Below are positions 17,981 through 28,100 of a DNA stretch of 64,000 nt, piece after piece. The stretch spans positions 4,898,001 through 4,962,000 of the forward strand of contig NZ_CP094516.1 of assembly GCF_029909975.1 (NCBI RefSeq). Reading direction: 5' to 3'. The DNA is from Bradyrhizobium sp. ISRA430. GTDB taxonomy: Bacteria; Pseudomonadota; Alphaproteobacteria; Rhizobiales; Xanthobacteraceae. The notes beneath the pieces were generated by a model, which had not been told where the DNA came from, made no database searches, and worked only from the letters and a program-made list of their open reading frames with translations. A program made the position numbers and the translations under genes. Position 1 is the first letter of the stretch. Every line of letters starts with the position of its first letter.

Positions 17981-20191
17981 TTAGGCCGCCTTCTTCGGTG
18001 CGAACCGACCGTAGAAGGTTTCTCCCTTCGCGGCCATCTCTTCCAGAAGCTTCGGCGGGGTGAAGCGCGAGCCGTATTTGGCTTCGAGCTTACGGCAGAG
18101 CTCGACGAACTTCTTCGTGCCCATGAAGTCGATGTAGGACAGCGTGCCGCCGGTGAACGGCGCGAAGCCGAAGCCAAGGATCGAGCCGACATCCGCCTCG
18201 CGCGGATCGGTGATGACGTGATCCTCGACAGTGCGCGCGGCCTCCACCGCCTGCACCACCAGGAAGCGCTGCTTCAACTCCTCGACATCGAGCGTATCGG
18301 GATCGAGCTGCTTCGGCTGCAGCGCCGAGAGACCCGGCCACAGGCTCTTCTGGCCCTTGCCCTTCTCCGGATAGTCGTAGAAGCCCTTGCTGTTCTTGCG
18401 GCCGAGCCGGCCCTGCTTCTCGACCATCTCCACCATCAGCTTCTTCTGATCGGGGTTGATGGCGTTGGGGCCGAGATCGGCTTCGGTCGCCTTCATGATC
18501 TTCAGGCCAAGGTCGAGCGCGACTTCGTCCGACAGCGAGAGCGGGCCGACCGGCATGCCGGCCATCTTCGCGCAGTTCTCGATCATCGCCGGCGGCACGC
18601 CTTCGAGGAACATCTCGTTGCCTTCAGCGACGTAGCGGCCGACGCAGCGGTTGGCGAAGAAGCCGCGGCTGTCGTTGACCACGATCGGCGTCTTGCCGAT
18701 GGTGCGGACGTAGTCGAGCGCGGTCGCGAGCGCGACGTCGCCGGTGTTCTTGCCGAGGATGATCTCGACCAGCATCATCTTCTCGACCGGCGAGAAGAGA
18801 TGGATGCCGACGAACTTGCCCTGGTCCTTGAAGCTTTCGGCAAGCGAGGTGATCGGCAGCGTCGAGGTGTTCGACGCGAAAATCACATCAGACTTCAGGT
18901 ACTGCTGCGCCTTGGCAAAGGTCTCCGCCTTGACCTTGCGGTCCTCGAACACGGCCTCGATGACAAGGTCGACATCCCCGAGCGCGGCATAGTCGGCCGT
19001 CGCCGTGATGCGACCGAGCAGCGCTTCGGCGTCGGCGGGCTTGGCGCGGCCCTTCTTGATCTGATCCTCGATCACCTTCTGCGCGTGCGCCTTGCCCTTG
19101 TCGGCGCTCTCCTGGTCGCGATCGATCAGGACGACGTCGAGGCCGGCACGGGCCGAGACGTAGCCGACGCTCGCGCCCATGAAGCCGGCGCCGATCACGG
19201 CGATCTTCTTCACCTTGGTCGGCGGCACGTCCTTTGGACGCCGCGCACCCTTGTTCAATTCCTGCATCGACAGGAACAGGCTGCGGATCATCGCGGCCGC
19301 TTCCTTCGAGCGCAGCACCGAGGTGAAGTAGCGCGACTCGACGCGCAGCGCCGCGTCGATCGGCAACTGCAGCCCTTCATAGACACAGCTCATGATCGCG
19401 CGCGCGGCCGGATAGTTGTCGTAGGTCTCGCGGCGATAGATCGCGTTGCCGGCCGGGAACATCATCATGCCGGCCTTGGAGAACACGGGACCGCCGGGCA
19501 GCTTGAAGCCCTTCTCGTCCCAGGGTGCGATCGCCTTGCCGCCGCCCTTGATCCAGTCCTTCGCCGCCTTGATCAGGTCGGCGGCGGGCACGATGGCGTG
19601 AATGAGGTTCAGCGCCTTGGCCTTCTCGACGGTGACGGGATCGCCCTTGAGCAGGATGGTCATCGCGTCCTGCGGCGGCACCAGGCGCGGCACGCGCTGC
19701 GTGCCGCCGGCGCCGGGGAACAGGCCGACCTTGACCTCGGGCAGGCCGAGCCGTGTCTTGGGATTGTCCGCCGCCACGCGATAGTGGCAGCACAGCGTGA
19801 TCTCGAAACCGCCGCCGAGCGCGAGGCCGTTGATCGCGGCCGCCCACGGCTTGCCGGAGGTCTCGATTCCGCGCAGCACCTGCGAGAAGCGCCGGCTCTG
19901 CTCGAACAGCATCTGGTTCGCGGCGGTCTCGCCATGCTCCTTGAACACCTTGGCGTAGGCCTGGTTCATGCCCTCAAGCATCGACAGATCGGCGCCGGCG
20001 CAGAATGCCTCCTTGGCGGAGGTGATGACGACGCCCTTCACCGCGGCGTCGGCTGTGGTCTCCTTGACGATCGCCTCGAGCTCGTTGGTCGAGGTCTCGT
20101 CGAGCACGTTCATCGAACGGCCCGGGATATCCCAGGTGACGAGCGCAATGCCGTCTGCGTCGGTCTCTACTTTGAAATTCTTGAAGGCCAT
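17981..20191 (-). CDS. fadB: Fused enoyl-CoA hydratase / 3-hydroxyacyl-CoA dehydrogenase
   Basis: The alpha subunit of the fatty-acid oxidation complex, 736 residues. The N-terminal crotonase domain has AFCAGADLSMLEG for the oxyanion hole and both catalytic glutamates, E130 (ALGGGFEITL) and E152 (LPEVKVGLFPGAGGT). From about 328 the NAD domain carries AVIGAGFMGASVG, then NTSTLPI and the dehydrogenase His in GIHLFSPVEKM. The two C-terminal dehydrogenase domains follow. It hydrates trans-2-enoyl-CoA and oxidises the product to 3-ketoacyl-CoA for the thiolase encoded upstream. The start at 20191 has GGGAG about 10 bases away. The longer frame upstream is repeat-derived. Confidence 0.96.
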   Translation of the reverse strand: MAFKNFKVETDADGIALVTWDIPGRSMNVLDETSTNELEAIVKETTADAAVKGVVITSAKEAFCAGADLSMLEGMNQAYAKVFKEHGETAANQMLFEQSRRFSQVLRGIETSGKPWAAAINGLALGGGFEITLCCHYRVAADNPKTRLGLPEVKVGLFPGAGGTQRVPRLVPPQDAMTILLKGDPVTVEKAKALNLIHAIVPAADLIKAAKDWIKGGGKAIAPWDEKGFKLPGGPVFSKAGMMMFPAGNAIYRRETYDNYPAARAIMSCVYEGLQLPIDAALRVESRYFTSVLRSKEAAAMIRSLFLSMQELNKGARRPKDVPPTKVKKIAVIGAGFMGASVGYVSARAGLDVVLIDRDQESADKGKAHAQKVIEDQIKKGRAKPADAEALLGRITATADYAALGDVDLVIEAVFEDRKVKAETFAKAQQYLKSDVIFASNTSTLPITSLAESFKDQGKFVGIHLFSPVEKMMLVEIILGKNTGDVALATALDYVRTIGKTPIVVNDSRGFFANRCVGRYVAEGNEMFLEGVPPAMIENCAKMAGMPVGPLSLSDEVALDLGLKIMKATEADLGPNAINPDQKKLMVEMVEKQGRLGRKNSKGFYDYPEKGKGQKSLWPGLSALQPKQLDPDTLDVEELKQRFLVVQAVEAARTVEDHVITDPREADVGSILGFGFAPFTGGTLSYIDFMGTKKFVELCRKLEAKYGSRFTPPKLLEEMAAKGETFYGRFAPKKAA

Positions 20192-20251
20192 GTGGTGCTC
20201 CCTCAGTGCCGCAGCCAGTCTTTCGGCGCGGCGGTTGAACTGTGATCTCGT

Positions 20252-20391
20252 CTTACCCTCTCCCCTTGTGGGAGAGGGTCCGAGCGAAGCGAGGGGGTGA
20301 GGGGTCTGCATCCGCGGAGACAGACCCCTCACCCGGCTCGAACCCGCTTCGCGTGTTCGCGCCACCCTCTCCCACAAGGGGAGAGGGTAAG
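20252..20391. repeat. Palindromic repeat element (family A, intergenic copy)
   Basis: A 140-bp element with a perfect 28-bp terminal inverted repeat (20252-20279 with 20364-20391; arm starts CTTACCCTCTCCCCTTGTGG). Each arm is itself a small hairpin, and an inner dyad (GGTGAGGGGTCTG / CAGACCCCTCACC) lies between. It occupies almost all of the fadA-fadB gap, ending 4 bases from the fadA stop. Relatives: 36797, 37197, 41172, 45255, 56342, and a half copy at 33503. Confidence 0.95.
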
Positions 20392-20394
20392 AAA

Positions 20395-21603
20395 TCAGAC
20401 CCGCTCGATGATCGTCGCGGTGCCCATGCCGCCGCCGATGCACAGCGTCACCAGCGCGGTGGACTTGTTGGTGCGCTCGAGCTCGTCGAGCACGGTGCCC
20501 AGGATCATCGCGCCGGTGGCGCCGAGGGGATGGCCGAGCGCGATGGCGCCGCCATTGACGTTGATCTTGGCGTTGTCGATGTCGAAGGCCTGGATGTAGC
20601 GCAGCACCACCGAGGCGAAGGCCTCGTTGAGCTCGAACAGGTCGATGTCCGACGTCTTCATGCCCGAGCGCGCAAACAGCTTTTCGGTGACGTCGACCGG
20701 GCCGGTCAGCATCATCGCGGGCTCTGAGCCGATATTGGCGAAGGCGCGGATCTTCGCACGCGGCTTCATGCCGTACTTGCTGCCCGCTTCCTTGCTGCCA
20801 AGCAGGACCGCGCCGGCGCCGTCGACGATGCCCGAGGAATTGCCGGCGTGATGCACGTAGTTGACGCGCTCGATCTCCGGGTGCGACTGCAGCGCGACGC
20901 CATCGAAGCCGCCCATCTGCGCAACCATCGTGAAGGACGGCTGGAGCTGCGCCAGCGACTGCATCGTGGTCGAGGGACGCATGTGCTCGTCCTTGGCCAG
21001 GATGGTGAGGCCGTTGATGTCCTTCACCGGCACCACAGACTTGTTGAAGCGGCCTTCGTCCCAGGCCTTGCCGGCGCGCTGCTGGCTCTGCACCGCATAG
21101 GCATCGACGTCGTCGCGCGAGAAGCCGTACTTCGTGGCGATCAGGTCGGCCGAGACGCCCTGCGGCATGAAGTAGGCCGGCACCGCCATCGACGGATCCA
21201 TCGGCCAGGCGCCGCCGGAGGCGCCGATGCCGACGCGGCTCATCGATTCGGCGCCGCCGCCGATCACGAGGTCATGCTGACCACTCATGATCTGCGCGGC
21301 GGCGAAATTCACGGCATCGAGGCCGGAGGCGCAGAAGCGGCTGATCTGCACGCCGGGCACGGCCTCGCCGAGGCCGGCCTTCAGCGCCGCAAAGCGCGCG
21401 ATGTCGCTGCCGGCTTCGCCGACGGGATCGACCACGCCGAGCACCACGTCGTCGACGGAATCCTCCGGCAGGTTGTTGCGCTCCTTCAGCGCCTTCAGCG
21501 GCACGGCGGCGAGCGCGAGCGCCGTCACCTCATGCAGCGCGCCGTCCGGCTTGCCGCGGCCGCGCGGGGTGCGAACGTGGTCGTAGATGAATGCCTCAGG
21601 CAT
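20395..21603 (-). CDS. fadA: Acetyl-CoA C-acyltransferase (thiolase)
   Basis: A 402-residue thiolase that cleaves 3-ketoacyl-CoA in beta-oxidation. The nucleophile is Cys91 ([15 protein letters not shown]). The active-site His is in GHPLGATGA and the second Cys in [11 protein letters not shown] near the C-terminus. The loop NEAFASV is present. It lies between the acyl-CoA dehydrogenase and fadB genes on the same strand, so the three form the complete cycle. A family A repeat separates it from fadB, which may alter the ratio of the two subunits by forming mRNA hairpins. Confidence 0.95.
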   Translation of the reverse strand: MPEAFIYDHVRTPRGRGKPDGALHEVTALALAAVPLKALKERNNLPEDSVDDVVLGVVDPVGEAGSDIARFAALKAGLGEAVPGVQISRFCASGLDAVNFAAAQIMSGQHDLVIGGGAESMSRVGIGASGGAWPMDPSMAVPAYFMPQGVSADLIATKYGFSRDDVDAYAVQSQQRAGKAWDEGRFNKSVVPVKDINGLTILAKDEHMRPSTTMQSLAQLQPSFTMVAQMGGFDGVALQSHPEIERVNYVHHAGNSSGIVDGAGAVLLGSKEAGSKYGMKPRAKIRAFANIGSEPAMMLTGPVDVTEKLFARSGMKTSDIDLFELNEAFASVVLRYIQAFDIDNAKINVNGGAIALGHPLGATGAMILGTVLDELERTNKSTALVTLCIGGGMGTATIIERV

Positions 21604-21660
21604 GACGCCCTCCTGATATGAATTCGGAATCCGACAGTCGTTGGGAGCAGGCAGCGGACG

Positions 21661-23451
21661 TCAGAACGCTTCCGCCGGCAGCTCCATGATGGTGGCGCAG
21701 CCGGACTGGATGCGCGCGAGATTGGCCGCGGTCTCCGGCAGCATCCGCTCCATGAAGAAGCGGCCGGTGACGAGCTTGGTCGACAGATAGGGCGTGGGAC
21801 CGCCCGCGGCAATCTTGGCCTGGGTCACCTTGGCCATCCGCGCCCACATGTAGCCGAGCGCGACGAAGCCGAAGAGATGCAGATAGTCGGTCGCAGCGGC
21901 GCCGGCATTGTCGGGCTTCATCATCGCGTTCTGCATCAGCCAGGTGGTGGCCTGCTGGAGATGGCCGAGCGCGGTCGACAGCGGCGCGACATAGGGCTTC
22001 AGCGCCTCGTCGCCGCCATTCTCCTTGGCGAAAGCCATCACCTCGCCGAAGAATGCCATGATGGCGCGGCCGCCGTCGCGTGGCAGCTTGCGGCCGACGA
22101 GATCGAGCGCCTGGATGCCGTTGGCGCCTTCGTAGATCATGGCGATGCGCGCATCGCGCACGAACTGCTCCATGCCCTGCTCGGCGATGTAGCCGTGACC
22201 GCCGTACATCTGCTGCGCCTGCACCGCGTTGGCGAAGCCGTAATCGGTGAGAAAACCCTTCAGCACCGGCGTCATCAGGCCCATGTGATCGTCGGCGGCC
22301 TGGCGGTCCTTGGGGTCTTCGGAGCGATGGGCGACGTCGCTCTTCAGCGCGGTCCAGATCACGAAGGCGCGCGCGGCCTCGTTGAAAGCGCGGATGGACA
22401 ACAGCGTGCGGCGCACGTCGGGATGCACGATGATCGGATCGGCCGGCTTGTCCGGCGCCTTGGCGCCGGTGAGCGAGCGGCCCTGGATGCGCTCGCGCGC
22501 ATAGGCGACGGCGTTCTGGTAGGCGACCTCGGACTGTGCAAGGCCCTGCACGGCGACGCCGAGGCGGGCCTCGTTCATCATCACGAACATGCCCTGCATG
22601 CCCTTGTTCTCTTCGCCGATCAGCCAGCCGGTGGCGTTGTCGTAGTTCATCACGCAGGTGGAATTGCCGTGGATGCCCATCTTGTGCTCGATTGAGCCGC
22701 AGACCACGCCATTGCGCGCGCCGACTGAGCCATCGGCATTGACCAGGAATTTCGGCACCACGAACAGCGAGACACCCTTGATGCCGGCAGGCGCGCCCTC
22801 GATGCGGGCGAGCACGAGGTGGATGATGTTGGAGGCTAAGTCGTGCTCCCCGGCCGAGATGAAGATCTTGGTGCCCGTGATCTTGAAGCTGCCGTCGCTC
22901 TGGCGCACCGCCTTGGTGCGGAGCATGCCGAGATCGGTACCGCAATGCGGCTCGGTGAGGTTCATGGTGCCGGTCCATTCGCCCGCGACCATCTTCGGCA
23001 CGTAGGTCTTCTTCTGCTCCGGCGTGCCGTGCACGAGGAGCGCCGCGGTCGCACCCATGGTGAGGCCGCCATACATCGAGAACGCCATGTTGGCGGAGAT
23101 CTGGAATTCGTTGACCGCCTGGCTCAGCGTCACCGGCAGGCCCTGGCCGCCGAACTCCTGCGGCGCCGACAGGCCGAGCCAGCCGCCCTCGGCGACCTGC
23201 TTGAACGCCTCTTTAAATCCCTTCGGCGTGGTGACGCTGCCGTCGTCAGCGCGCTTGCAGCCCTGGAGATCGCCGACGCGGTTGAGCGGCTGCAGCACCT
23301 CTTCGGCGAGCTTGGCGGCCTCGCCCAAGATCGCCTCGCGCACGTCGCTCGATGCATCGGAGAAGCCCGGCAGATTGTCGTAGCGGTCGATCTGGAAGAC
23401 GTCGTTGAGGAGGAAGTTCACGTCTTCGACGGGGGCTTTATAGATCGGCAT
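21661..23451 (-). CDS. Acyl-CoA dehydrogenase (long form with C-terminal extension)
   Basis: A 596-residue FAD enzyme that opens the beta-oxidation cycle. The opening [19 protein letters not shown] is typical of the FadE-like 600-residue subfamily, which carries an extra C-terminal helical domain. Core features are [14 protein letters not shown], the flavin-binding [19 protein letters not shown], the MGIHGNSTC loop and [32 protein letters not shown], which contains the likely catalytic region. It has 57 bases to fadA downstream. Substrate chain length cannot be read from sequence. Confidence 0.94.
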   Translation of the reverse strand: MPIYKAPVEDVNFLLNDVFQIDRYDNLPGFSDASSDVREAILGEAAKLAEEVLQPLNRVGDLQGCKRADDGSVTTPKGFKEAFKQVAEGGWLGLSAPQEFGGQGLPVTLSQAVNEFQISANMAFSMYGGLTMGATAALLVHGTPEQKKTYVPKMVAGEWTGTMNLTEPHCGTDLGMLRTKAVRQSDGSFKITGTKIFISAGEHDLASNIIHLVLARIEGAPAGIKGVSLFVVPKFLVNADGSVGARNGVVCGSIEHKMGIHGNSTCVMNYDNATGWLIGEENKGMQGMFVMMNEARLGVAVQGLAQSEVAYQNAVAYARERIQGRSLTGAKAPDKPADPIIVHPDVRRTLLSIRAFNEAARAFVIWTALKSDVAHRSEDPKDRQAADDHMGLMTPVLKGFLTDYGFANAVQAQQMYGGHGYIAEQGMEQFVRDARIAMIYEGANGIQALDLVGRKLPRDGGRAIMAFFGEVMAFAKENGGDEALKPYVAPLSTALGHLQQATTWLMQNAMMKPDNAGAAATDYLHLFGFVALGYMWARMAKVTQAKIAAGGPTPYLSTKLVTGRFFMERMLPETAANLARIQSGCATIMELPAEAF

Positions 23452-23556
23452 GGCGTTCTCCCGGCATGGGGCCGTTCAGTGGTGGAATTCTCTTTAATTC
23501 CCTGCGGCGCAGTGCTTGCCCGCGAGCTTAGCGGGTTCTGCAACCTCGGGGCAGTG

Positions 23557-23952
23557 TCATGATTGGGTGGCGAGTTGCTCCGCCATCAGGCGATGCAGCA
23601 TGTTGATGGCCTTGAGCGGACGCACCATCACCTTGAAATGGGTGATGCGGCCGTCAGCGTCGAAGGTGATGATGTCGACGCCGTTGATCTCGATGCCGTC
23701 GATCATGGTCTTGAATTCGAGCACGGCGCCATTGGCACTCTTCCATTCACCGACATAGGTGAAGCCCGGACCGCCGAGCACCTTCTCGGCGCTGGACAGG
23801 TATTTGAAGGTGATGTCGCGCCCGCGCTGCGGCGCGTGCACGACCGGGCTTTCGAAGACGGCGTCGGGATGGAGCAGGTCCCAGAGCGCGGCGCGGGCTT
23901 CAGCGCGATCTTGGGACTTCATGTAGCCGTACCAAGAGTCGAGGCCGGTCAT
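23557..23952 (-). CDS. NTF2/SnoaL-like protein
   Basis: A 131-residue single NTF2-like domain. Visible features are MTGLDSWYGYMKSQDR, LWDLLHPDAVFESPVVH, RGRDITFKYL and the strand-rich half with FKTMIDGIEINGVDIITFDADGRITHFKVMVRP. Its enzymatic role is unknown. Position at the head of the beta-oxidation genes suggests association with acyl or steroid-like substrates, an inference only. Start at MTGLD (23952) is preferred; the extension to 24099 runs into the PadR operator region. Divergent from padR. Confidence 0.85.
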   Translation of the reverse strand: MTGLDSWYGYMKSQDRAEARAALWDLLHPDAVFESPVVHAPQRGRDITFKYLSSAEKVLGGPGFTYVGEWKSANGAVLEFKTMIDGIEINGVDIITFDADGRITHFKVMVRPLKAINMLHRLMAEQLATQS

Positions 23953-24058
23953 TGTCAGGTGCCTCCCTTGCCAAAAGGCCATGGCAACAAAAAACGCGAA
24001 AACAACCCCATGCAAAGTAGCGCAAAGGCCAACGCCGGCGGGCAACCAGCCTGCGTCA

Positions 24059-24095
24059 TATGCACATTGACGCATATGCATCGATGTGCATAAAG
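24059..24095. promoter_or_regulatory. Tandem PadR operator overlapping the padR promoter
   Basis: 24059-24092 is a 34-bp imperfect palindrome centred in GCATATGC, built from two 18-bp sites TATGCA-N6-(C/T)GCATA (24059-24076 and 24075-24092). TTGACG (24067-24072) and CATAAA (24089-24094), 16 bases apart, form a candidate promoter for padR inside it. The ATG of padR lies 42 bases further on, with AAGGAG before it. This is strong evidence of autoregulation and of control of the divergent NTF2/beta-oxidation genes. Confidence 0.75.
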
Positions 24096-24134
24096 TCAAG
24101 TCAATTGGTCGGGACTTCTTAAGGAGCCGATGTC

Positions 24135-24725
24135 ATGGCGCTGGGCGACGCAATCCTCGCATGCCTGACGGAACGTCCGATGACGGGCTACGAGCTCGCC
24201 AAGACATTCGACTCCTCGATCGGCTTCTTCTGGAAGGCCGACCACCAGCAGATCTATCGCGAGCTCTCCAAGCTGCGCGACCGCGGCTACATCCAGGGCC
24301 GCGAGGTCGTGCAATCCGGCAAGCCCAACAAGCTGATCTATACGCTCGCTCCCGAAGGCAGAACAGCGCTGCGGCACTGGGCCGCGCGGCCGAGCACACC
24401 GCCCTCGATCAAGGATGATCTCCTGGTCCGCCTCCACGCGCTCGACAGCGTCGACATCGAGCCCCTGCGCACCGACCTGATGGCGCGCCTGGAGCATCAC
24501 CGCGACCGCCACGCGAACTATGAGCGGATTCTGCAGAAGCGTTTTCCGGAGGGATCGGCGTCGGGCAGGCTCGACATCGGCAACCTGCTCCTGCTCCGCC
24601 TCGGCGCGCGGCACGAGCAGATGGTAGCCGACTTCTGCGAGGAGGCACTCGAGACGCTGTCGGCGATGAGCGGCAAAGCCACAGTGGTGCCGCTGGAGGA
24701 TGGCAAGCGCGAGGGCAAGGGCTGA
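24135..24725 (+). CDS. PadR family transcriptional regulator
   Basis: A 196-residue PadR regulator with the virulence-activator (AphA-like) C-terminal domain. The winged helix covers about residues 1-80 (MALGDAILACLTERPMTGYE, then HQQIYRELSKLRDRGYIQGR). A helical dimerisation half follows (DLMARLEHHRDRHANYERIL). It is divergent from an NTF2-like gene and a beta-oxidation set. A tandem operator in its own promoter suggests that it represses itself and probably these genes until an acyl or phenolic ligand binds; the ligand is unknown. AAGGAG lies 9 bases before the ATG. Confidence 0.93.
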   Translation: MALGDAILACLTERPMTGYELAKTFDSSIGFFWKADHQQIYRELSKLRDRGYIQGREVVQSGKPNKLIYTLAPEGRTALRHWAARPSTPPSIKDDLLVRLHALDSVDIEPLRTDLMARLEHHRDRHANYERILQKRFPEGSASGRLDIGNLLLLRLGARHEQMVADFCEEALETLSAMSGKATVVPLEDGKREGKG

Positions 24726-24766
24726 GGTCTTAAGCCGCTACGCGACGCCGCCGCCACCACTCCACT

Positions 24767-24897
24767 GTCATCGCCCGCCTTGTGCGCAATTGCGCACTGG
24801 GGCGGGCGATCCAGTATTCCAGAGGCCGCGCAGCTAGAGCCGAGAAGCCGCGGCGTACTGGATGCCCCGCTTTCGCGGGGCATGACACCGGTTGATG
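24767..24897. repeat. Dispersed repeat (family C, copy 1)
   Basis: Shares CCAGTATTCCAGAG, GAGAAGCCGCGGCGTACTGG and GATGCCCCG ... CGGGGCATGAC with copies at 28552-28721 and 30692-30793. It begins with an inverted pair GCCCGCC / GGCGGGC flanking TGCGCAATTGCGCA. It occupies most of the left part of 24726-25115; nothing recognisable lies in 24898-25115 before the next start codon. Confidence 0.8.
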
Positions 24898-25115
24898 TGG
24901 CGGGCACAGCGAGTCCCAACGCACCATCTCCAGTTCCCCGCCGCCCAACTTTAAGACACCGGTTCTCCATTCCTTAACCCGTTATTTACCCTGACAGGAA
25001 AAAGTCGGTTTTCGAGGCAGACGACCCGCGCCGAATTCGATTGTCTTTGCAACCGGCACGCGTGGGAAGGCTGGAGGCGCCGGGTGGGGCGCCGGAGTCG
25101 GAACCGGACAGAGTC

Positions 25116-28100
25116 ATGAATTCGCGCGTATCGTGGAGTGTTGACGGCATCGATCCATCCGTCAGGGAGCGGGCCGAGGCCGCTGCGCGCCGCGCCGGCA
25201 TGTCACTCAACGATTGGCTGAACTCCACCCTCGGCGACGTTGCCCCGCCGAACTTCCGCGGACCTTACGACCAGCAGCGTCCGCAGGCGCCGAGTCAGGA
25301 AAGTCGCGAGGTCGCCGACATCCATCAGCGGCTCGACGCGATCACCCAGCAGATCGAACGGATTTCAAGACCCGCGCCGCGCAGCGACGTCTCGCGCGAG
25401 CAGGGCGTTGCGCGCCAACTCAACGACGCGATCTCGCGCCTCGATGCGCGGCTCTCGCAGATCTCGCGCCCTCAACAGCCGCAGCAGCCTCAACCGCCAC
25501 GCACCCCAGCGGTCGACCCGCGCCAGCGCCAGGCCGATGCGGTCGAACGCGCGGCAGCGCAGGTCTATCGGAGCTCGCCACCCCTGAGCCCCGCCTCGCT
25601 CGACGTCGCGGTCGCCGAGATCACGGCGCGACAGAGCGAGCTTGACGGTTTCGTATCGCGGCAGATGCCGCCGCGCGCGGCCCCCTCGATCGCGCCCATG
25701 GCTGCGCCCATCGCACCGATGGCGCCGCCGCCACCGCCGGGGCCGGATTTTTCCGCGCTCGAACGCCATCTGCTCAAGATCACCAGCCAGATCGAGTCGC
25801 TGCAGCGTCCCGATCACATCGAGCAGTCGATCTCGGCCTTCCGCAACGAGCTCGCGGAGATCCGCCACGCCATCACCGAGGCGATGCCGCGCCGCGCGAT
25901 CGAATCGATCGAGAACGAGATCCGCTCCTTGCACCGTCGCATCGACGAGACTCGCTCGTCCGGCACCGACGGCCAGATGCTCGCCGGCATCGAACGCGCG
26001 CTGTCCGAGATCAAGCAGGTGCTGCGCACGCTGACGCCGGCCGAACAGCTCACCGGCTATGACGAGGCGATCCGCAATCTCGGCGCCAAGCTCGACCTGA
26101 TCCTGCGCGCCAACGACGATCCGTCGACGGTGCGCCAGCTCGAAGACGCGATCTCGGCTCTGCGCGCCATCGTCTCCAACGTGGCGTCCAACGAGGCGCT
26201 GGCACGGCTCTCCGATGACGTGCAGCTCCTGTCGTCCAAGGTCGACCAGATCACCCGCGCCTCCGGCCACAGCGACAGCTTCGCCGTGCTGGAGCAACGC
26301 ATTGCCGCGCTCACCGCCGCGCTGGAAACGCGCGAGCGGCCGGTCGCGAGCGAGAGCACCGAACATCTGGAAGCCGCGATCCGGGCGCTGTCGGACCGTT
26401 TCGACCGCATGCAGGTCGGCGGCGACTCCGCATCGACCTTCGCGCATCTCGAACAGCGCGTCTCGTATCTGCTGGAGCGGATCGAGGCCGCCTCCGATCC
26501 GCGCGGCGGCAATTTGAGCCGCGTCGAGGACGGGCTGCACGACATCCTGCGACATCTGGAGCGGCAGCAGGCGACTTACGCTGCGCTTGCCGAAAGCCGC
26601 AGCTCGGCGCCGCCGTCCGATTCCGGCATGGTCGAGCTCGTCAAGCGCGAGCTCTCCGACATCCGCTTCAGCCAGGCCGAGACCACCCGCCACACCCAGG
26701 ATTCGCTCGAGGCCGTGCACAACACGCTCGGCCACGTCGTCGACCGCCTTGCCATGATCGAGGGCGATCTGCGCGCGGTGCGCGCCGCGCCGCCCGCACC
26801 GCAGCCGATGCCGATGGCGGCTCCGACGCCGACGGCCGCTGCGATCGAGCCCGCCCCCATGGCGCGCGAGCCGCGGCCGGAAAGCCAGCCCAAATCCGAT
26901 CCGAAGCCCGAGCTACCGAACCCGGCCGCCGCGCAAGCGGCGCACGCCGCATTTGCGGCTGCACCGCGCGAATTCCATGCCGCCACCCCGGCCGCGCCGC
27001 CGGTGCCGATGGCCCCGCCGATTCCGCCGCGCGCGATCAGCGAGATCCTGGAACCGCACACGGTGCCGGCACGCGCCGCAATCGCGCCTGAACTGCCGCC
27101 GGATCATCCGCTCGAGCCGGGCACGCGTCCGAACGGGCGCGTCGGCACGCCATCGGAACGCATTGCCGCGTCCGAAAGCGCGATCAGCGAAATTCCCGCC
27201 GCGCCGAAGGAGCCGGTGTCATCGTCGAGCTTCATCGCGGCCGCCCGCCGCGCCGCGCAGGCCGCCGCCGCACAGCCCGAGAAGAGCGGCCGCGGCGCCA
27301 AGGCGGCCACCGCGGGCCGCGCCAAGGGCAAGGACGGCGCGTCGACGATCACCTCGAAGATCCGTTCGCTGCTGGTCGGCGCGAGCGTGGTCGTGATCGT
27401 GCTCGGCACCTTCAAGATGGCAATGAGCCTCCTGGATGGCAGCAGTGCGCCCGCGCCGCAAGCGATGGAGAATACGTCGAGCGCGCCCGCGCCGCAGCCG
27501 ATGGCCGCTCCGCCGCCGCCCAGCGAGAGCAAGCCTGCCGCTCCCGAGCAGATCACGCCGTCGATGACCTCGCCGACGCCGATCGGCCGGCAATCGCAGA
27601 ACACTGCCGCCCCAGTGCCCGCGATGGGTTCGGGCAGCACGGCCTCGGTCGAGATTCCGCCCGCGCCTGCTGCCGCGCCGCCCCCGCCCGCGGCGAGCAA
27701 CGACGTCACCGGCGCGATTCCGATGGCGAGCCGCGCGCGGCTTGGCCTGGTCCAGGTACCGCCGAGCGAGAAACTGCCTGACGGCATCGGCGGTCCCGGC
27801 TTGCGCGCCGCCGCGATGAAGGGCGACGCGACCGCGGCCTACGAGATCGGCGTCCGCTTCGCCGAAGGCAAGGGCGTCGCGACGAACTACGACGAAGCCG
27901 CCAAATGGTACGACCGCGCGGCGCAGGCCGGCGTGGTGCCTGCGACCTTCCGCCTCGGTACGCTCTACGAAAAGGGCCTCGGCGTGAAGAGGGACGCCGA
28001 CATCGCCCGCCGCTACTACACGCAGGCCGCCGAGCGCGGCAACGCCAAGGCGATGCACAATCTCGCGGTGCTCGACGCCGACGGCGGCGGACGCGGCGCC

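Noticed and set aside
18218..20245. Long open frame (675 codons) on the plus strand opposite fadB
   Set aside because: Shadow of the fadB gene, with low-complexity composition and no family features.
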